Source of the DNA: Streptomyces sp. NRRL F-6676
Lineage (GTDB): Bacteria > Actinomycetota > Actinomycetes > Streptomycetales > Streptomycetaceae
Direction of reading: 5' to 3'
DNA: 30,336 bases
Assembly: GCF_000725625.1 (NCBI RefSeq)
Contig: NZ_JOHS01000074.1
Span: 1-30,336 of the forward strand
Numbering within the stretch: position 1 is the stretch's first letter; each line of letters opens with the position of its first letter. The notes under the pieces are model-generated. The model was not told the DNA's origin. It was given only the letters and a program-made list of their open reading frames with translations, and made no database searches. This document shows, piece by piece, positions 1-8,175 of the stretch. A program made the translations under genes and the position numbers.

Positions 1-288
1 GTCGTCGGCGTCAACCGCTTCCAGCTCGACGAGGAGGAACCCTACGAACCCCTCCGCGTCGACCCCGCCATCGAGGCCCGCCAGGCCGAACGCCTGGCGA
101 AACTGCGGGCATGGAGATGCCGGGAACGCGTCAATACCGCGCTGCTGGAGATGCGGAAGGCCGCCGAGGGCGAGGACAACGTCCTCTATCCGATGAAGGA
201 GGCGCTCGCCGCCGGGGCCACGGTCGGGGAAGTGTGCGACGCATTGCGGGAAGTGTGGGGCACGTACCGGCCCACCGACACCTTTTGA
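1..288 (+). CDS. Acyl-CoA mutase large subunit (methylmalonyl/isobutyryl-CoA mutase family), C-terminal fragment
   Basis: Frame 1 is open from the first base to a TGA at 286-288 and gives the last 95 residues of a protein that starts before the window. The sequence begins VVGVNRFQLDEEEPYEPLRV and ends EVCDALREVWGTYRPTDTF, which I recognise as the end of the catalytic TIM-barrel subunit of B12-dependent acyl-CoA mutases. The protein stops there with no cobalamin-binding domain, as in two-subunit mutases such as IcmA, where that domain is a separate protein. Such enzymes rearrange methylmalonyl-CoA/succinyl-CoA or isobutyryl-CoA/butyryl-CoA and so could influence acyl starter supply. It is probably flanking primary metabolism. 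Family assignment is firm; substrate is not. Confidence 0.85.
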   Translation, partial: VVGVNRFQLDEEEPYEPLRVDPAIEARQAERLAKLRAWRCRERVNTALLEMRKAAEGEDNVLYPMKEALAAGATVGEVCDALREVWGTYRPTDTF

Positions 289-331
289 GCCGTGATACCG
301 AGTGGTGATCCCTTTCCCGCAAAGGCAACCG

Positions 332-346
332 GTGCGCGGGGCGCAC
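332..346 (+). terminator. Small hairpin downstream of the mutase, possible terminator
   Basis: GTGCGC at 332-337 is complementary to GCGCAC at 341-346 across a 3-nt loop, 44 bases after the mutase stop. A second perfect palindrome, GGTGCGCACC, lies at 372-381. The position fits transcription termination, but there is no U-tract and GC-rich hairpins arise often in this DNA. Confidence 0.35.
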
Positions 347-517
347 GCGTCTCAACTGTGAGAAAGGGCACGGTGCGCACCCGTTTAGGGCCGCCACGAG
401 AACCTTTTCCCGCCGTTCCCGGCCGACCGCCGGGCGCACCCCCGGACGCCCCCGATAACCCGGCACGCGCCACCGCGAGAAAGGTAGACTCCCGCACGAA
501 ACGATCGAACAGTTCGA

Positions 518-543
518 ACTCCACAGGATGACTCCACAGAATG
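518..543 (+). repeat. Tandem 13-bp direct repeat upstream of SARP gene
   Basis: ACTCCACAGGATG (518-530) is followed immediately by ACTCCACAGAATG (531-543), 12 of 13 bases identical. It overlaps the right end of the palindrome AGTTCGAACT (511-520). It lies about 207 bp before the chosen SARP start and could be a regulator binding site. Confidence 0.6.
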
Positions 544-749
544 AGGAATTGCCCGGCAATGCTCATCTCCGGAATCACTGCTTCAAACGGCCGAATTCAG
601 CCATCGTTTCTCCACAAATCACGGCTTCAACCATTGCACGTCGAACGCTGTCGTCCCTGACGCGCGGCCACCCGTGCCGCTCCCTGCCACCGCGCGCTTT
701 CCCCCCTCCCCCCACCAGTCCATGTCGTCGCGCCATGTCAGGAGTACTC

Positions 750-3578
750 ATGTACAGCCAGGACCAGCGTTCCGGGGCCGAGGAGCAGGCCCCGGACGGA
801 CACCGGCCGATACGGTTCCGGGTACTGGGCCCCCTCACCGTCCAGGACCGGGACGGCCGGGCCATCCCCATACCCGGGACGAAACAGCGGGCGGTCCTCG
901 GGCAGCTGCTGCTGCACCCCAACCAGGTCGTCGCCACCAGCCGGCTGGTGGACGCCCTGTGGCCGGGCAGGAAGCCGGTCACCGCGCGGAAGATGGTGCA
1001 GAACGCCGTCTCCGCGCTGCGCACCGCACTCGCCCGCGGCAACGGGCCGGACGACGAAGTGGTCCTGCTGACCCACGCGCCCGGCTATCTGCTGCGCGTC
1101 GACCCCGACACTGTCGACCTGCACCGCTCCCGCCGTCTGGCCGAACAGGGGCGGCGGGAGCTGGCCGACGGCGCGCCGGCCGCCGCGGCCGAGTCGTTCC
1201 GCCAGGCGCTGGCGCAGTGGAACGGCGCGGTGCTCGCGGATCTGGTGGAGACCGGAGCCTCCTGGCCGGAACTGACCGCGATGTCCGAGGAGCGCCAGGC
1301 CATCCGCGAGGACCGCGCCGACGCCGAACTGCGGTGCGGCCGGCACCAGTTGGTCCTGGGCGAGCTGCGACTGCTCGCCGAGGCGGACCCCATGAACGAG
1401 CGGCTGTGCGCGCTCCTCATGCTCGCGCTGCACCGCAGCGGCAAGCCGGCCGACGCCCTGGAGGTCTACCGGCGTCAACGGGCCCTGCTCACCGAGCGGT
1501 TCGACAGCGAGCCCACGCGGGCGCTGCGGGATCTCGAGCGGGCGGTGCGCACCCGGGATCCGTCGCTCGATCCGCCCGTACCGCCGGAGCCCGTCCGTCC
1601 GCCCGCCCCGCCCGGCCCGGCGGCGGACCGTCCGGCCCCCCGGACGGTGCCCCGGGAGGCCGCCCGCACCGTCTTCCGAGCACCGCCCTCGACACCCGCC
1701 TCGGCGCTGGTCACCGAGGCGTCCCCGCCGGCCCCCGCCCTCGCCCCGCCCGCCACCGGGGAGGACGCCCCGCCGGGGCACGGCGCGGGGGAACGCAAGC
1801 GGCTGAGCGCGGTCCTGGTGCGGGTCGAGCCGCCGGCCCCCGCCCTCGGGAGCGACGACGCGGAGGCCTTCGACAGCCGGTTCCGCGAGGTGTCGGCCGT
1901 GGTCGCGGAGGTGGCCGGAGGCTACGGCGGGACCGTGGCCGGCCGGATCGGCTCCACCCTGCTGATGCTCTTCGGGGTGTTCCGCAGCCGCGTGGACGAC
2001 GCGCTGCGCGCCGTGCGGGCCGGGCACGCGGTGCAGGACCGGCTGCTGCGGCTCACCCTGCCCGCCGGCGCCGTGCCGTCCGTCGGCGGGGTGCGGGTGG
2101 CGGTGTCGACCGGGGACGCGCTGGTCCGGTTCGCCGAGGCGGGCCAGGACGCCGCGCCCATGGTCGTCGGCGCCCTGCTCGACCAGTGCCTGCGGCAGCT
2201 GGAGTCGGCCGAACCGGGCCGCATCAAACTGTGCGACGCCACCCGCAGGGCCGCCCGGCTCGTCACCACCGGCCTCGGCGACCCGCTGGAGGCCGTGCCG
2301 GCGTCCGTCGCCGGGGCGGCGCTCGGCCGGCCGCCGGCCGCGCCGGGGGCGAAGGCCCCGCTGGTGGAGCGCGAGGCCGAGCTGGATGTGCTGGCCGCCC
2401 TGCTCAACCAGGCGGCGCGCACGGGCAGGCCGCGCCAGATCAGCGTGCTCGGGGAGCCCGGCGTGGGCAAGACCCGGCTGGTCCAGGAGTTCGCCCGCCT
2501 GGTGGGTGCGCGCGCGGAGGACGCGCACCTGCTGCGGCTGCGGATTCCGGTCCTCGGCCGTGCCACCGGTCCGGCCACGCTGGGCGACCTGGTCGCCCTG
2601 TGCGCGGGCCTGCGCCCGGAGGACCCGCCGGGGACGGTCGACGACAAGCTCGCGGCGGCGCTGGGGCGCTGGCTGGGACCGCGGGTGGCGGGGCGGGAGG
2701 CCCTCCTCGGCCGGCTGCGCGCCCTGGTCGCACCGGCGCCCACCGGCGGCGGGCGGTTCGGCGCCGCGCACGCCGCCGACGACTCGGCCGGTGCGGCGAC
2801 CGCCGCCTGCCGGGCGATGCTGGAGGCGCTCGCGGCCGAGAAGCCCCTGGTGCTCGTCCTGGAGGACCTGCACCTCGCGGACGACAGTGTGCTCGACTTC
2901 GTCGACGGCCTGGCCGAGCCCTCGGCCCGGGTCCCGCTGCTCGTGGTCACCACCGCGCGTCCCGATCTGATCGAGCGCAGGCCGGACTGGGGCGGGGGCG
3001 GCTACCGGACGACGAGCACCCTGCACCTGGAGCCCCTGAGCGAGGATGCCTCCGCGCGCCTCGTGCGCCGGCTCTGGGAGCACTGGGGCGTGCGCCGCGA
3101 GATCGACCCGGTCGAGCTGGCGGCGGTGACCGGCGGCACCCCGCTGTTCGTCACGGAGTACGCGGCCCTGTTCAGGTCCCCGGGCTCCGCGGACCGGCCG
3201 GAGCCGCGCACTGCGCTCCCGGGGCATCCGCCCGAGCGGGTCAGGGCCGTGGTCACCGAGCACATCGACACCCTGCGCCCGCAGGCCAAGGCGGTGCTGC
3301 GGGAAGCGTCGGTCCAGGGCCCCCGGTTCTGGTCCGAGGCCGTCGCGGCCGTGGGCCGGCGGGAGGTGGCCGAGTCCGAGCGGTGGCTGGCCCATCTCGA
3401 ACGGCGCCACTTCCTGGTCCGGGCGGACCACAGTTCCATCCCGGGCTCGGACGAGTACGTGTTCCGCAGCGCCTGGGTGCGCGAGGTGACCCGGCTGTCG
3501 GTGCTCCAGCCGGCCCGCCGGGAGGGGCGGCGCCGGGCGGACGCGTGGCTCGCGCGGCGGACGCCGGAGATCCGGTGA
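750..3578 (+). CDS. SARP-family transcriptional activator with cyclase-like and AAA ATPase domains
   Basis: A 942-residue protein. Residues about 21-118 are an OmpR-like winged helix (RFRVLGPLTV... through APGYLLRVD) and about 122-270 the bacterial transcriptional activation domain, the SARP signature. A Pro/Ala-rich linker spans 271-347. Residues about 349-515 resemble a class III nucleotide cyclase but lack its acidic metal ligands (GRIGSTLLMLFG in place of a GD-containing loop). An ATPase domain follows, with Walker A GEPGVGKT at 568-575 and Walker B VLVLEDLHLADD at 701-712. No TPR tail is present. I chose ATG 750 because GGAG lies 5 bases upstream; ATG 735 is the alternative. It is the first of three clustered regulators and probably activates the pathway. 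The domain calls are firm; the target promoters are inferred. Confidence 0.88.
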   Translation: MYSQDQRSGAEEQAPDGHRPIRFRVLGPLTVQDRDGRAIPIPGTKQRAVLGQLLLHPNQVVATSRLVDALWPGRKPVTARKMVQNAVSALRTALARGNGPDDEVVLLTHAPGYLLRVDPDTVDLHRSRRLAEQGRRELADGAPAAAAESFRQALAQWNGAVLADLVETGASWPELTAMSEERQAIREDRADAELRCGRHQLVLGELRLLAEADPMNERLCALLMLALHRSGKPADALEVYRRQRALLTERFDSEPTRALRDLERAVRTRDPSLDPPVPPEPVRPPAPPGPAADRPAPRTVPREAARTVFRAPPSTPASALVTEASPPAPALAPPATGEDAPPGHGAGERKRLSAVLVRVEPPAPALGSDDAEAFDSRFREVSAVVAEVAGGYGGTVAGRIGSTLLMLFGVFRSRVDDALRAVRAGHAVQDRLLRLTLPAGAVPSVGGVRVAVSTGDALVRFAEAGQDAAPMVVGALLDQCLRQLESAEPGRIKLCDATRRAARLVTTGLGDPLEAVPASVAGAALGRPPAAPGAKAPLVEREAELDVLAALLNQAARTGRPRQISVLGEPGVGKTRLVQEFARLVGARAEDAHLLRLRIPVLGRATGPATLGDLVALCAGLRPEDPPGTVDDKLAAALGRWLGPRVAGREALLGRLRALVAPAPTGGGRFGAAHAADDSAGAATAACRAMLEALAAEKPLVLVLEDLHLADDSVLDFVDGLAEPSARVPLLVVTTARPDLIERRPDWGGGGYRTTSTLHLEPLSEDASARLVRRLWEHWGVRREIDPVELAAVTGGTPLFVTEYAALFRSPGSADRPEPRTALPGHPPERVRAVVTEHIDTLRPQAKAVLREASVQGPRFWSEAVAAVGRREVAESERWLAHLERRHFLVRADHSSIPGSDEYVFRSAWVREVTRLSVLQPARREGRRRADAWLARRTPEIR

Positions 3579-3580
3579 CT

Positions 3581-3591
3581 GTCCAGTGGAC
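3581..3591. promoter_or_regulatory. Short inverted repeat after the SARP stop
   Basis: GTCCA and TGGAC flank a single base at 3581-3591, three bases after the SARP stop and inside wider ACTG/CAGT arms (3578-3597). It may be an operator or a weak terminator in the 199-bp gap before the LuxR-type gene. Confidence 0.25.
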
Positions 3592-3726
3592 CGGCAGTGG
3601 AAGCTTGCCTCTACGTCCGCGGCCGGGTCGCTGACATGCTTCTCGCGGGGCCGGAGAGAGCGCTGAACTCCGGGGAGACCCGACGGCACGCGCGGGACAC
3701 GGCGCGCCGCCGTCCGGCTCCGGACA

Positions 3727-3736
3727 GATCCGGATC
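3727..3736. promoter_or_regulatory. Palindrome upstream of LuxR-type regulator gene
   Basis: GATCCGGATC is a perfect 10-bp palindrome about 41 bp before the LuxR-type start codon. A further TCCGG copy stands just before it (about 3718-3722). It could be an autoregulatory operator, but short palindromes occur by chance. Confidence 0.25.
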
Positions 3737-3777
3737 GCACCACCAGATGGGTCCAGTTCGTACAAGGGGGAAGACCG

Positions 3778-4470
3778 ATGTCGTACGTCCAGACGCAACC
3801 CGCCGCACCCACCGGCCGGGCGACCGCCCGCCCGGTGCTCACGGTACTCACGGTCCTGCCGAACGAGGTCGCGCGCCGGGGGGTCCGCAGCCTGCTCGAC
3901 GGGCCCGGCCACGGCTGCTCCGTGGTGGCCTGCGCCGGTCCCGAGGAGGCCGCGGCGCTGTTGCGCGCCGAGCGGTACGGCCTGCTGATCGTGTCGGCGG
4001 CCTACGGGGAGGCGCCGCTGGCCGAGCTGGTCGGGGAGAGCTCCCGGTCGGGGGTGAAGTCGCTGCTGCTCCTGGACAGCGCGGAGCCCGAGTACATCCC
4101 GTGGATCGCCGCCATCCCGTTCGACGGCTATGTGATGCAGGAGGATCTGACGCCGGACTCCATGGCGGAGGCGCTGCGCCGGCTGGAGCGGGGCAAGCTG
4201 CCGATACCGGACACCCTCGCCCGGCTGTTCATCCGGCACGCGGGCCGCAGCCGGGGGGCGCACCGCAGCCCCCGGGTCCAGCTCACCCCGCGGGAGCAGG
4301 CGGTGCTCGGGCTCATCGCGGAGGGGCTGAGCAACCGGATGATCGCGCACCGGTTCGGCATCTCGGAGCACGGTGTGAAGCGCCATGTGGCCAATCTGCT
4401 GGCCAAGTTCAACTGCTCCAACCGGGCGCAGGCCGTCTCGGTGGCATTGCAGCAGGGGCTGCTGGCCTGA
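3778..4470 (+). CDS. LuxR/NarL-family regulator with degenerate receiver domain
   Basis: A 230-residue protein. Residues 168-225 are a LuxR-type helix-turn-helix (LTPREQAVLGLIAEGLSNRM... KRHVANLLAKFN). The first 145 residues have the size and hydrophobic pattern of a response-regulator receiver, but its acidic pocket is missing: the usual Asp pair is replaced (VLTVLPNEV) and the phospho-acceptor strand reads GLLIVSAAYG. It is therefore likely to work without phosphorylation, perhaps through ligand binding or dimerisation. GGGGGAAG lies 6 bases before the ATG. It follows the SARP gene by 199 bp on the same strand and converges with the TetR gene. Related orphan LuxR regulators are known from manumycin-type clusters. 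A pathway-specific role is inferred. Confidence 0.88.
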   Translation: MSYVQTQPAAPTGRATARPVLTVLTVLPNEVARRGVRSLLDGPGHGCSVVACAGPEEAAALLRAERYGLLIVSAAYGEAPLAELVGESSRSGVKSLLLLDSAEPEYIPWIAAIPFDGYVMQEDLTPDSMAEALRRLERGKLPIPDTLARLFIRHAGRSRGAHRSPRVQLTPREQAVLGLIAEGLSNRMIAHRFGISEHGVKRHVANLLAKFNCSNRAQAVSVALQQGLLA

Positions 4471-4515
4471 CGGTTCCGTGTCGCGGGGGTGCGGTGGCGT
4501 CGTCCTCGGCGGGGT

Positions 4516-5103
4516 TCAGCCCGTCGGGGACAGGGCGTGCCACGCCCCGTCGGCCATCGTCCCGGCGTCGACCGGTTCCGGTGTCATCAGCCAGTGCCGC
4601 AGGACGCCGATGAAGGCGCCGGCCGCGCAGTGCGCCCGCAGCGCGGTGCCGGAGCCGTCGCGCGGTCCGGCCGGGGCGGCGGCGAGCTGGTGCGCGACCT
4701 GCTCGGCGACCAGTTGCTGCAACCGGTTCAGGAACCGGGCGGAGCCGCAGGGGCCCAGCATCCGCCGGTAGAGGACGAGCTGGGACTCCACGTGGCGGAA
4801 GACGTCGGTGAAGGCCGGTGGCGTCCGGCGCGGGCCGTCGACCAGCGGGCAGCGGGCCAGCACCGCCACCAGCGCGGTCAGTTCGTCCTCCATCGCGTCC
4901 AGCAGCAGCGCGTCACGGTCGCTGTAGTGCTGGTAGACGGTGGCGCGGTTCACCGTCGCCCGCTCGGCCACGTGCGCCACGGTGATGCCCGACAGCTCGC
5001 GCTCGGCGGCCAGTTCGAGCGCGGCCGACCGCAGCAGCGCCCGGGTCCGCAGCACCCGCGGATCGACGCGCTTGGTGCCGGGGTCTGTCGTGGTGTCGGA
5101 CAT
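4516..5103 (-). CDS. TetR-family transcriptional repressor
   Basis: A 195-residue protein. The N-terminal helix-turn-helix lies at about residues 20-64 (LLRSAALELAAE... ITVAHVAERATVNRATVYQHYSDRDALL), followed by an all-helical ligand-binding and dimerisation domain typical of TetR proteins. It is divergent from the FAD monooxygenase operon across a 217-bp gap and convergent with the LuxR-type gene 45 bp away. TetR proteins in this arrangement usually repress themselves and the divergent gene, and often an exporter. Two palindromes stand just upstream of its start (5114-5123 and 5126-5137), and the first shares an 8-bp core with a site before the MFS gene. The ligand, perhaps the end product, is a guess. 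Confidence 0.9.
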   Translation of the reverse strand: MSDTTTDPGTKRVDPRVLRTRALLRSAALELAAERELSGITVAHVAERATVNRATVYQHYSDRDALLLDAMEDELTALVAVLARCPLVDGPRRTPPAFTDVFRHVESQLVLYRRMLGPCGSARFLNRLQQLVAEQVAHQLAAAPAGPRDGSGTALRAHCAAGAFIGVLRHWLMTPEPVDAGTMADGAWHALSPTG

Positions 5104-5320
5104 TCGCCCAGGTTACACCTGTACCCGACAGTTGTCGCAGAGTGATCCGGCCGGGCCGACGGGCGGTGCCCGGCCGGGGGCGTCCGCCCGGCGGTCCGGC
5201 GCCACCGGACGGGCGCCGCCGGGCGGGCGGCCCGAACGGGCCGGTCGGACGGGTCTGGGCGGCCGGCGGGGGCTTCGTGAGGATGGCCGACCAGTGACGG
5301 CCACTCAACGGAGGAACCCG
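5104..5320. promoter_or_regulatory. Divergent TetR / FAD monooxygenase intergenic region with candidate operators
   Basis: TACACCTGTA at 5114-5123 has TACA/TGTA arms around CC and sits in a wider GGT...ACC frame. CGACAGTTGTCG at 5126-5137 has perfect CGACA/TGTCG arms around GT. Both lie 11-34 bp upstream of the TetR start, where a repressor would block its own gene. The core ACACCTGT is the reverse complement of ACAGGTGT at 12437-12444 upstream of the MFS gene. A caution is that AGGTG, read on the minus strand, could also act as a weak ribosome site for the TetR gene. The rest of the region is very GC-rich and shows no clear promoter boxes. Confidence 0.45.
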
Positions 5321-6544
5321 ATGACCGCAAGCGATCGGAACCCAGTCGGCGGCCCCGGGGCCGAGGTGGACGTGTGCGTGACCGGCGGCGGCGCCACCGC
5401 GCTCCTGGCGGCGCTGCGATGCGCGCGGGCGGGCCGCTCGGTGCTGCTCGTCGCCCCCGAGGCGGAGTTCGAGCCGGCCGGCGCGGGCATCTCCCCCCTC
5501 GTGGCGCCGCCGACCCTCGGCCTGCTCGCCGGGGAGGGCGTCGAGGAGGAACTGCTCGCGGCCGGTCAGCGCGTCCTGGGCGCCGACGACCACGGGCGGG
5601 ACGGGCTGCTCTCCCGCTGGCGGTACCACGACCTCCCCGGCATCGCCCGGCCGTACGGCCTGACGGTACCCACCGGAACGCTGGTGCAGGCGCTGCTGGC
5701 CCGGCTGCGCGCGGAGCCGGGCGCGACGGTGCGGACCGGCCGGCGGGTGGCCGCGGTCGAGCAGGACGACGACGGTGTCCTGCTGACCTTCGCGGACGCC
5801 GCCGGGGGCGGGGACGGCGGCGAGGAACGGGTCGTGGCGCGGTACGCGGTCGCCGCGGACGGCCGGCACTCCCCGCTGCGCGACCTGACCGGCATCACCG
5901 TCCGCGACACGCCGTTCGGGCGCCCCGGCTGGCTGGTGGCCGCGCCGGTCCTGCCGAGGCGCGAGCCGGTGCTGCTGGTGCGGCACCCGGCTCCGCAGGC
6001 GCTGTTCACCGTGCCCACGCCGGGCTCGTCGATGGCCGTCGTGTGGTGCCCCGACCAGGAGCAGGGCGAGGCGCTGGGGCAGGGGGACCCGGCCGTGCTC
6101 GCCGGGCAGATCAAGGCGGTCGACCCCGAACTGGCCGACTGGCTGGGCGAGGTCCGCGGCCGGACCTCCCCGGTGTTCCGGATCGACTTCGCGATGTGGC
6201 GGGCGTCGTCCTGGCGCGCGGGCCGGGTGCTGCTGCTCGGCGAGGCCGCGCACGGGCTGCACACGCTGGGCGGGCAGGGCCTCAACCAGTCCCTGCACAG
6301 CGCCGCGTCACTGGCCCGCGCGGTGGACGACGCCCTCGCGCACAAGGACCCCTCCCGGGTGGAGACCTACGAGCGCGTCCGCCGCCCCTACGTGGAGCGG
6401 TTGCAGCAACTCCAGTGGGACACCCCGGCGTTGCGCTCCTACGACGCCACGCCCCCGGAGCGCGGCGCCCACCAGGACTTCGTCGAGGCGATGACGACGC
6501 TGCAACCGGAGCTCGTCGCCCAGCTCGGCGCCGACGGCCACTGA
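5321..6544 (+). CDS. FAD-dependent monooxygenase (PHBH fold), candidate ring epoxidase
   Basis: A 407-residue flavoprotein of the p-hydroxybenzoate hydroxylase class. The dinucleotide-binding loop is VCVTGGGATALLAALRCA (residues 18-35), the second motif is AADGRHSPLR (178-187), and the third is LLLGEAAHGLHTLGGQGLN (304-322). In the third motif the usual GD is GE and the usual Pro is absent. The length is normal. In asukamycin biosynthesis a PHBH-type enzyme, AsuE3, epoxidises the C5-C6 bond of the aminobenzoate-derived ring, and this is the best candidate for that step here. GGAGG precedes the ATG by 6-7 bases. It heads the C5N operon, with the ligase gene 46 bp downstream. The enzyme class is firm; the exact reaction is inferred. 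Confidence 0.88.
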   Translation: MTASDRNPVGGPGAEVDVCVTGGGATALLAALRCARAGRSVLLVAPEAEFEPAGAGISPLVAPPTLGLLAGEGVEEELLAAGQRVLGADDHGRDGLLSRWRYHDLPGIARPYGLTVPTGTLVQALLARLRAEPGATVRTGRRVAAVEQDDDGVLLTFADAAGGGDGGEERVVARYAVAADGRHSPLRDLTGITVRDTPFGRPGWLVAAPVLPRREPVLLVRHPAPQALFTVPTPGSSMAVVWCPDQEQGEALGQGDPAVLAGQIKAVDPELADWLGEVRGRTSPVFRIDFAMWRASSWRAGRVLLLGEAAHGLHTLGGQGLNQSLHSAASLARAVDDALAHKDPSRVETYERVRRPYVERLQQLQWDTPALRSYDATPPERGAHQDFVEAMTTLQPELVAQLGADGH

Positions 6545-6590
6545 GAACACCGCCCCCTTCCCTCACTCACGCACCGAATCGAGGTCGACC

Positions 6591-8171
6591 ATGGCTCTAC
6601 CGGACGGCTGGTGGGCACCGCACGACGGGTATGTCGCGCGGATTCTGTCCGCGCTGACCGCCCAGCCGGACCGCGTCGCCGTGCGCTGGCGGCAACAGGC
6701 GCTGACCGGCGGGGAGTTCGCGGCCTCGGTCGCCGCGACTGCCGCACTGCTGCGGGAGCGGGGCGCCGGGCCGGGCGGCGTGGTGGGCGTCCTGACCGCG
6801 TCCAACAGCCCCGACATGCTGCGGGTCCGCTACGCGGTCCATCTGCTCGGCGCGGCCGTCTGCCACGTGCGCTCCACCAACCCCGGCACCTCCGCGCCCG
6901 CGCTGCCCGTCGAGGCCCAGCTCCGCATCCTGCTCGACACCCGGGTCCGGGTGCTGTTCACCGACGCGGAGAACGCCGACCGCGCCCGGGTCCTCGCCGA
7001 GCGCGCCCGGGGCCGTGTCGCCGTCGTGGACTCCGGTGCTCCGGAGGGCGCGCGGGAGTTCACCGCCGTGCCCTGGCGGCCGCACGCCCTGGCGGTGATC
7101 GGTTTCACCAGCGGCAGCACCGGCCGGCCGAAGGGCATCCGGCTGTCGGCGGCGGCCTGGGACAACCTCGTCGAGGTGACCGGGCAGGCGTTCACCGGCG
7201 AGGCGGGGGCCACCGCCCGGCTGCTGGTGACCACGCCGCTGAGCCACACCGTCGCCACCATGGCGGACGCCGTCCTGGCCGGCGGCGGCACCGTCGTCCT
7301 GCACGAGGAGTTCGCGCCAGGACCGGTGCTGCGGGCCCTGGCCGAGCACCGGATCAGCCATACGTTCATGGCCACGGCCCACCTCTACCAACTGCTCGAC
7401 CACGAAGGGCTCCCGGCCGCCGACCTGTCCGCGCTGCGCCAGCTCATCTACACCGGCAGCGCCGCCGCGCCCGCGCGCGTCGCCGAGGCCGTACGGCGCC
7501 TGGGTCCCGTACTGGTGCAGGGCTACGGGACCAGCGAGAGCGGCCGGATCACCCTGCTGCACCCCGGCGACCACCAGGACCCGGAGCTGCACACCACGGT
7601 GGGCCGCCCGTTCCCCGAGAACGAGATCGCCGTCCACGACCCGGACACCGAACAGCGGCTGCCGCCGGGCGCCACCGGCGAGGTGTGGGTGCGTTCCCCG
7701 CACCTGATGGACGGCTACTGGGGCGACCCCGCGCTGAGCATGCGCACGCTGCGCGGGGAGTGGTACCGCACCGGCGACCTCGGCCGGATCGACGAGCGGG
7801 GGTGTCTGTCCCTGCTCGGCCGGATCGCGGACGTGGTCAAGGCCGACGGGGTGCTGGTCCACCCGGCCGTCGTCGAACGCCGGATCCTCACCCTTCCCGG
7901 CATCGCGCAGGCCGCCGTCTTCGGTGTGCGCGACCCCGACCTCGTCGAGCACCTCGAGGCCGCCGTCGTGCCGCGGCCGGGCGCGCGGGTCGACGCCGAG
8001 GACGTGCGCGCGCACATCGCCGCGGGGCTGAGCGCCGGGCACGTGCCCGAGGAGGTCCTGGTCCTCGACGCGCTGCCCCTCAACCCCGGGGGCAAGCCGG
8101 ACAAGCACCGGCTGCGCCTCGCCCGGCACGGCACCACCCATTCGAACATTCCCGTACGAGAGGTGAGTTGA
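6591..8171 (+). CDS. AMP-dependent ligase, amide-synthetase-like (C5N attachment)
   Basis: A 526-residue ANL-superfamily enzyme. Adenylation motifs are [11 protein letters not shown] (172-182), YGTSESG (312-318), YRTGDLG (392-398) and [10 protein letters not shown] (496-505), whose lysine should be catalytic. The N-terminal part is unlike ordinary acyl-CoA ligases ([20 protein letters not shown], 91-110). It lies directly before the 5-aminolevulinate synthase gene, 4 bp apart. Asukamycin and moenomycin clusters carry a trio of ALAS, acyl-CoA ligase and amide synthetase (AsuD1-D3; MoeC4/A4/B4) that makes the C5N unit and attaches it to a carboxylate. Of the two ligases here this is the more divergent, so I assign it the amide-forming role. 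The division of labour between the two ligases is inference. Confidence 0.82.
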   Translation: MALPDGWWAPHDGYVARILSALTAQPDRVAVRWRQQALTGGEFAASVAATAALLRERGAGPGGVVGVLTASNSPDMLRVRYAVHLLGAAVCHVRSTNPGTSAPALPVEAQLRILLDTRVRVLFTDAENADRARVLAERARGRVAVVDSGAPEGAREFTAVPWRPHALAVIGFTSGSTGRPKGIRLSAAAWDNLVEVTGQAFTGEAGATARLLVTTPLSHTVATMADAVLAGGGTVVLHEEFAPGPVLRALAEHRISHTFMATAHLYQLLDHEGLPAADLSALRQLIYTGSAAAPARVAEAVRRLGPVLVQGYGTSESGRITLLHPGDHQDPELHTTVGRPFPENEIAVHDPDTEQRLPPGATGEVWVRSPHLMDGYWGDPALSMRTLRGEWYRTGDLGRIDERGCLSLLGRIADVVKADGVLVHPAVVERRILTLPGIAQAAVFGVRDPDLVEHLEAAVVPRPGARVDAEDVRAHIAAGLSAGHVPEEVLVLDALPLNPGGKPDKHRLRLARHGTTHSNIPVREVS

Positions 8172-8175
8172 CGCC

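Larger units (their letters stand above)
289..749. promoter_or_regulatory. 461-bp non-coding upstream region of the SARP gene
   Basis: I see no convincing gene here. From about 485 to 650 the base composition is clearly less GC-rich than the rest of the window, as expected for a promoter and operator region. Two ordered elements stand out: the 10-bp palindrome AGTTCGAACT at 511-520, preceded by another TCGAAC at 505-510, and a tandem 13-bp repeat at 518-543. SARP and LuxR regulators often bind short direct or inverted repeats, so this is a candidate control region for the SARP gene. I could not assign -10/-35 boxes with confidence. Confidence 0.5.

Noticed and set aside
738..3851. A 1037-codon minus-strand open frame opposite the SARP gene
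   Set aside because: It is a shadow frame produced by high GC: it is Arg/Gly/Pro/His-rich, resembles no family, and the plus-strand SARP has clear domains and codon bias.
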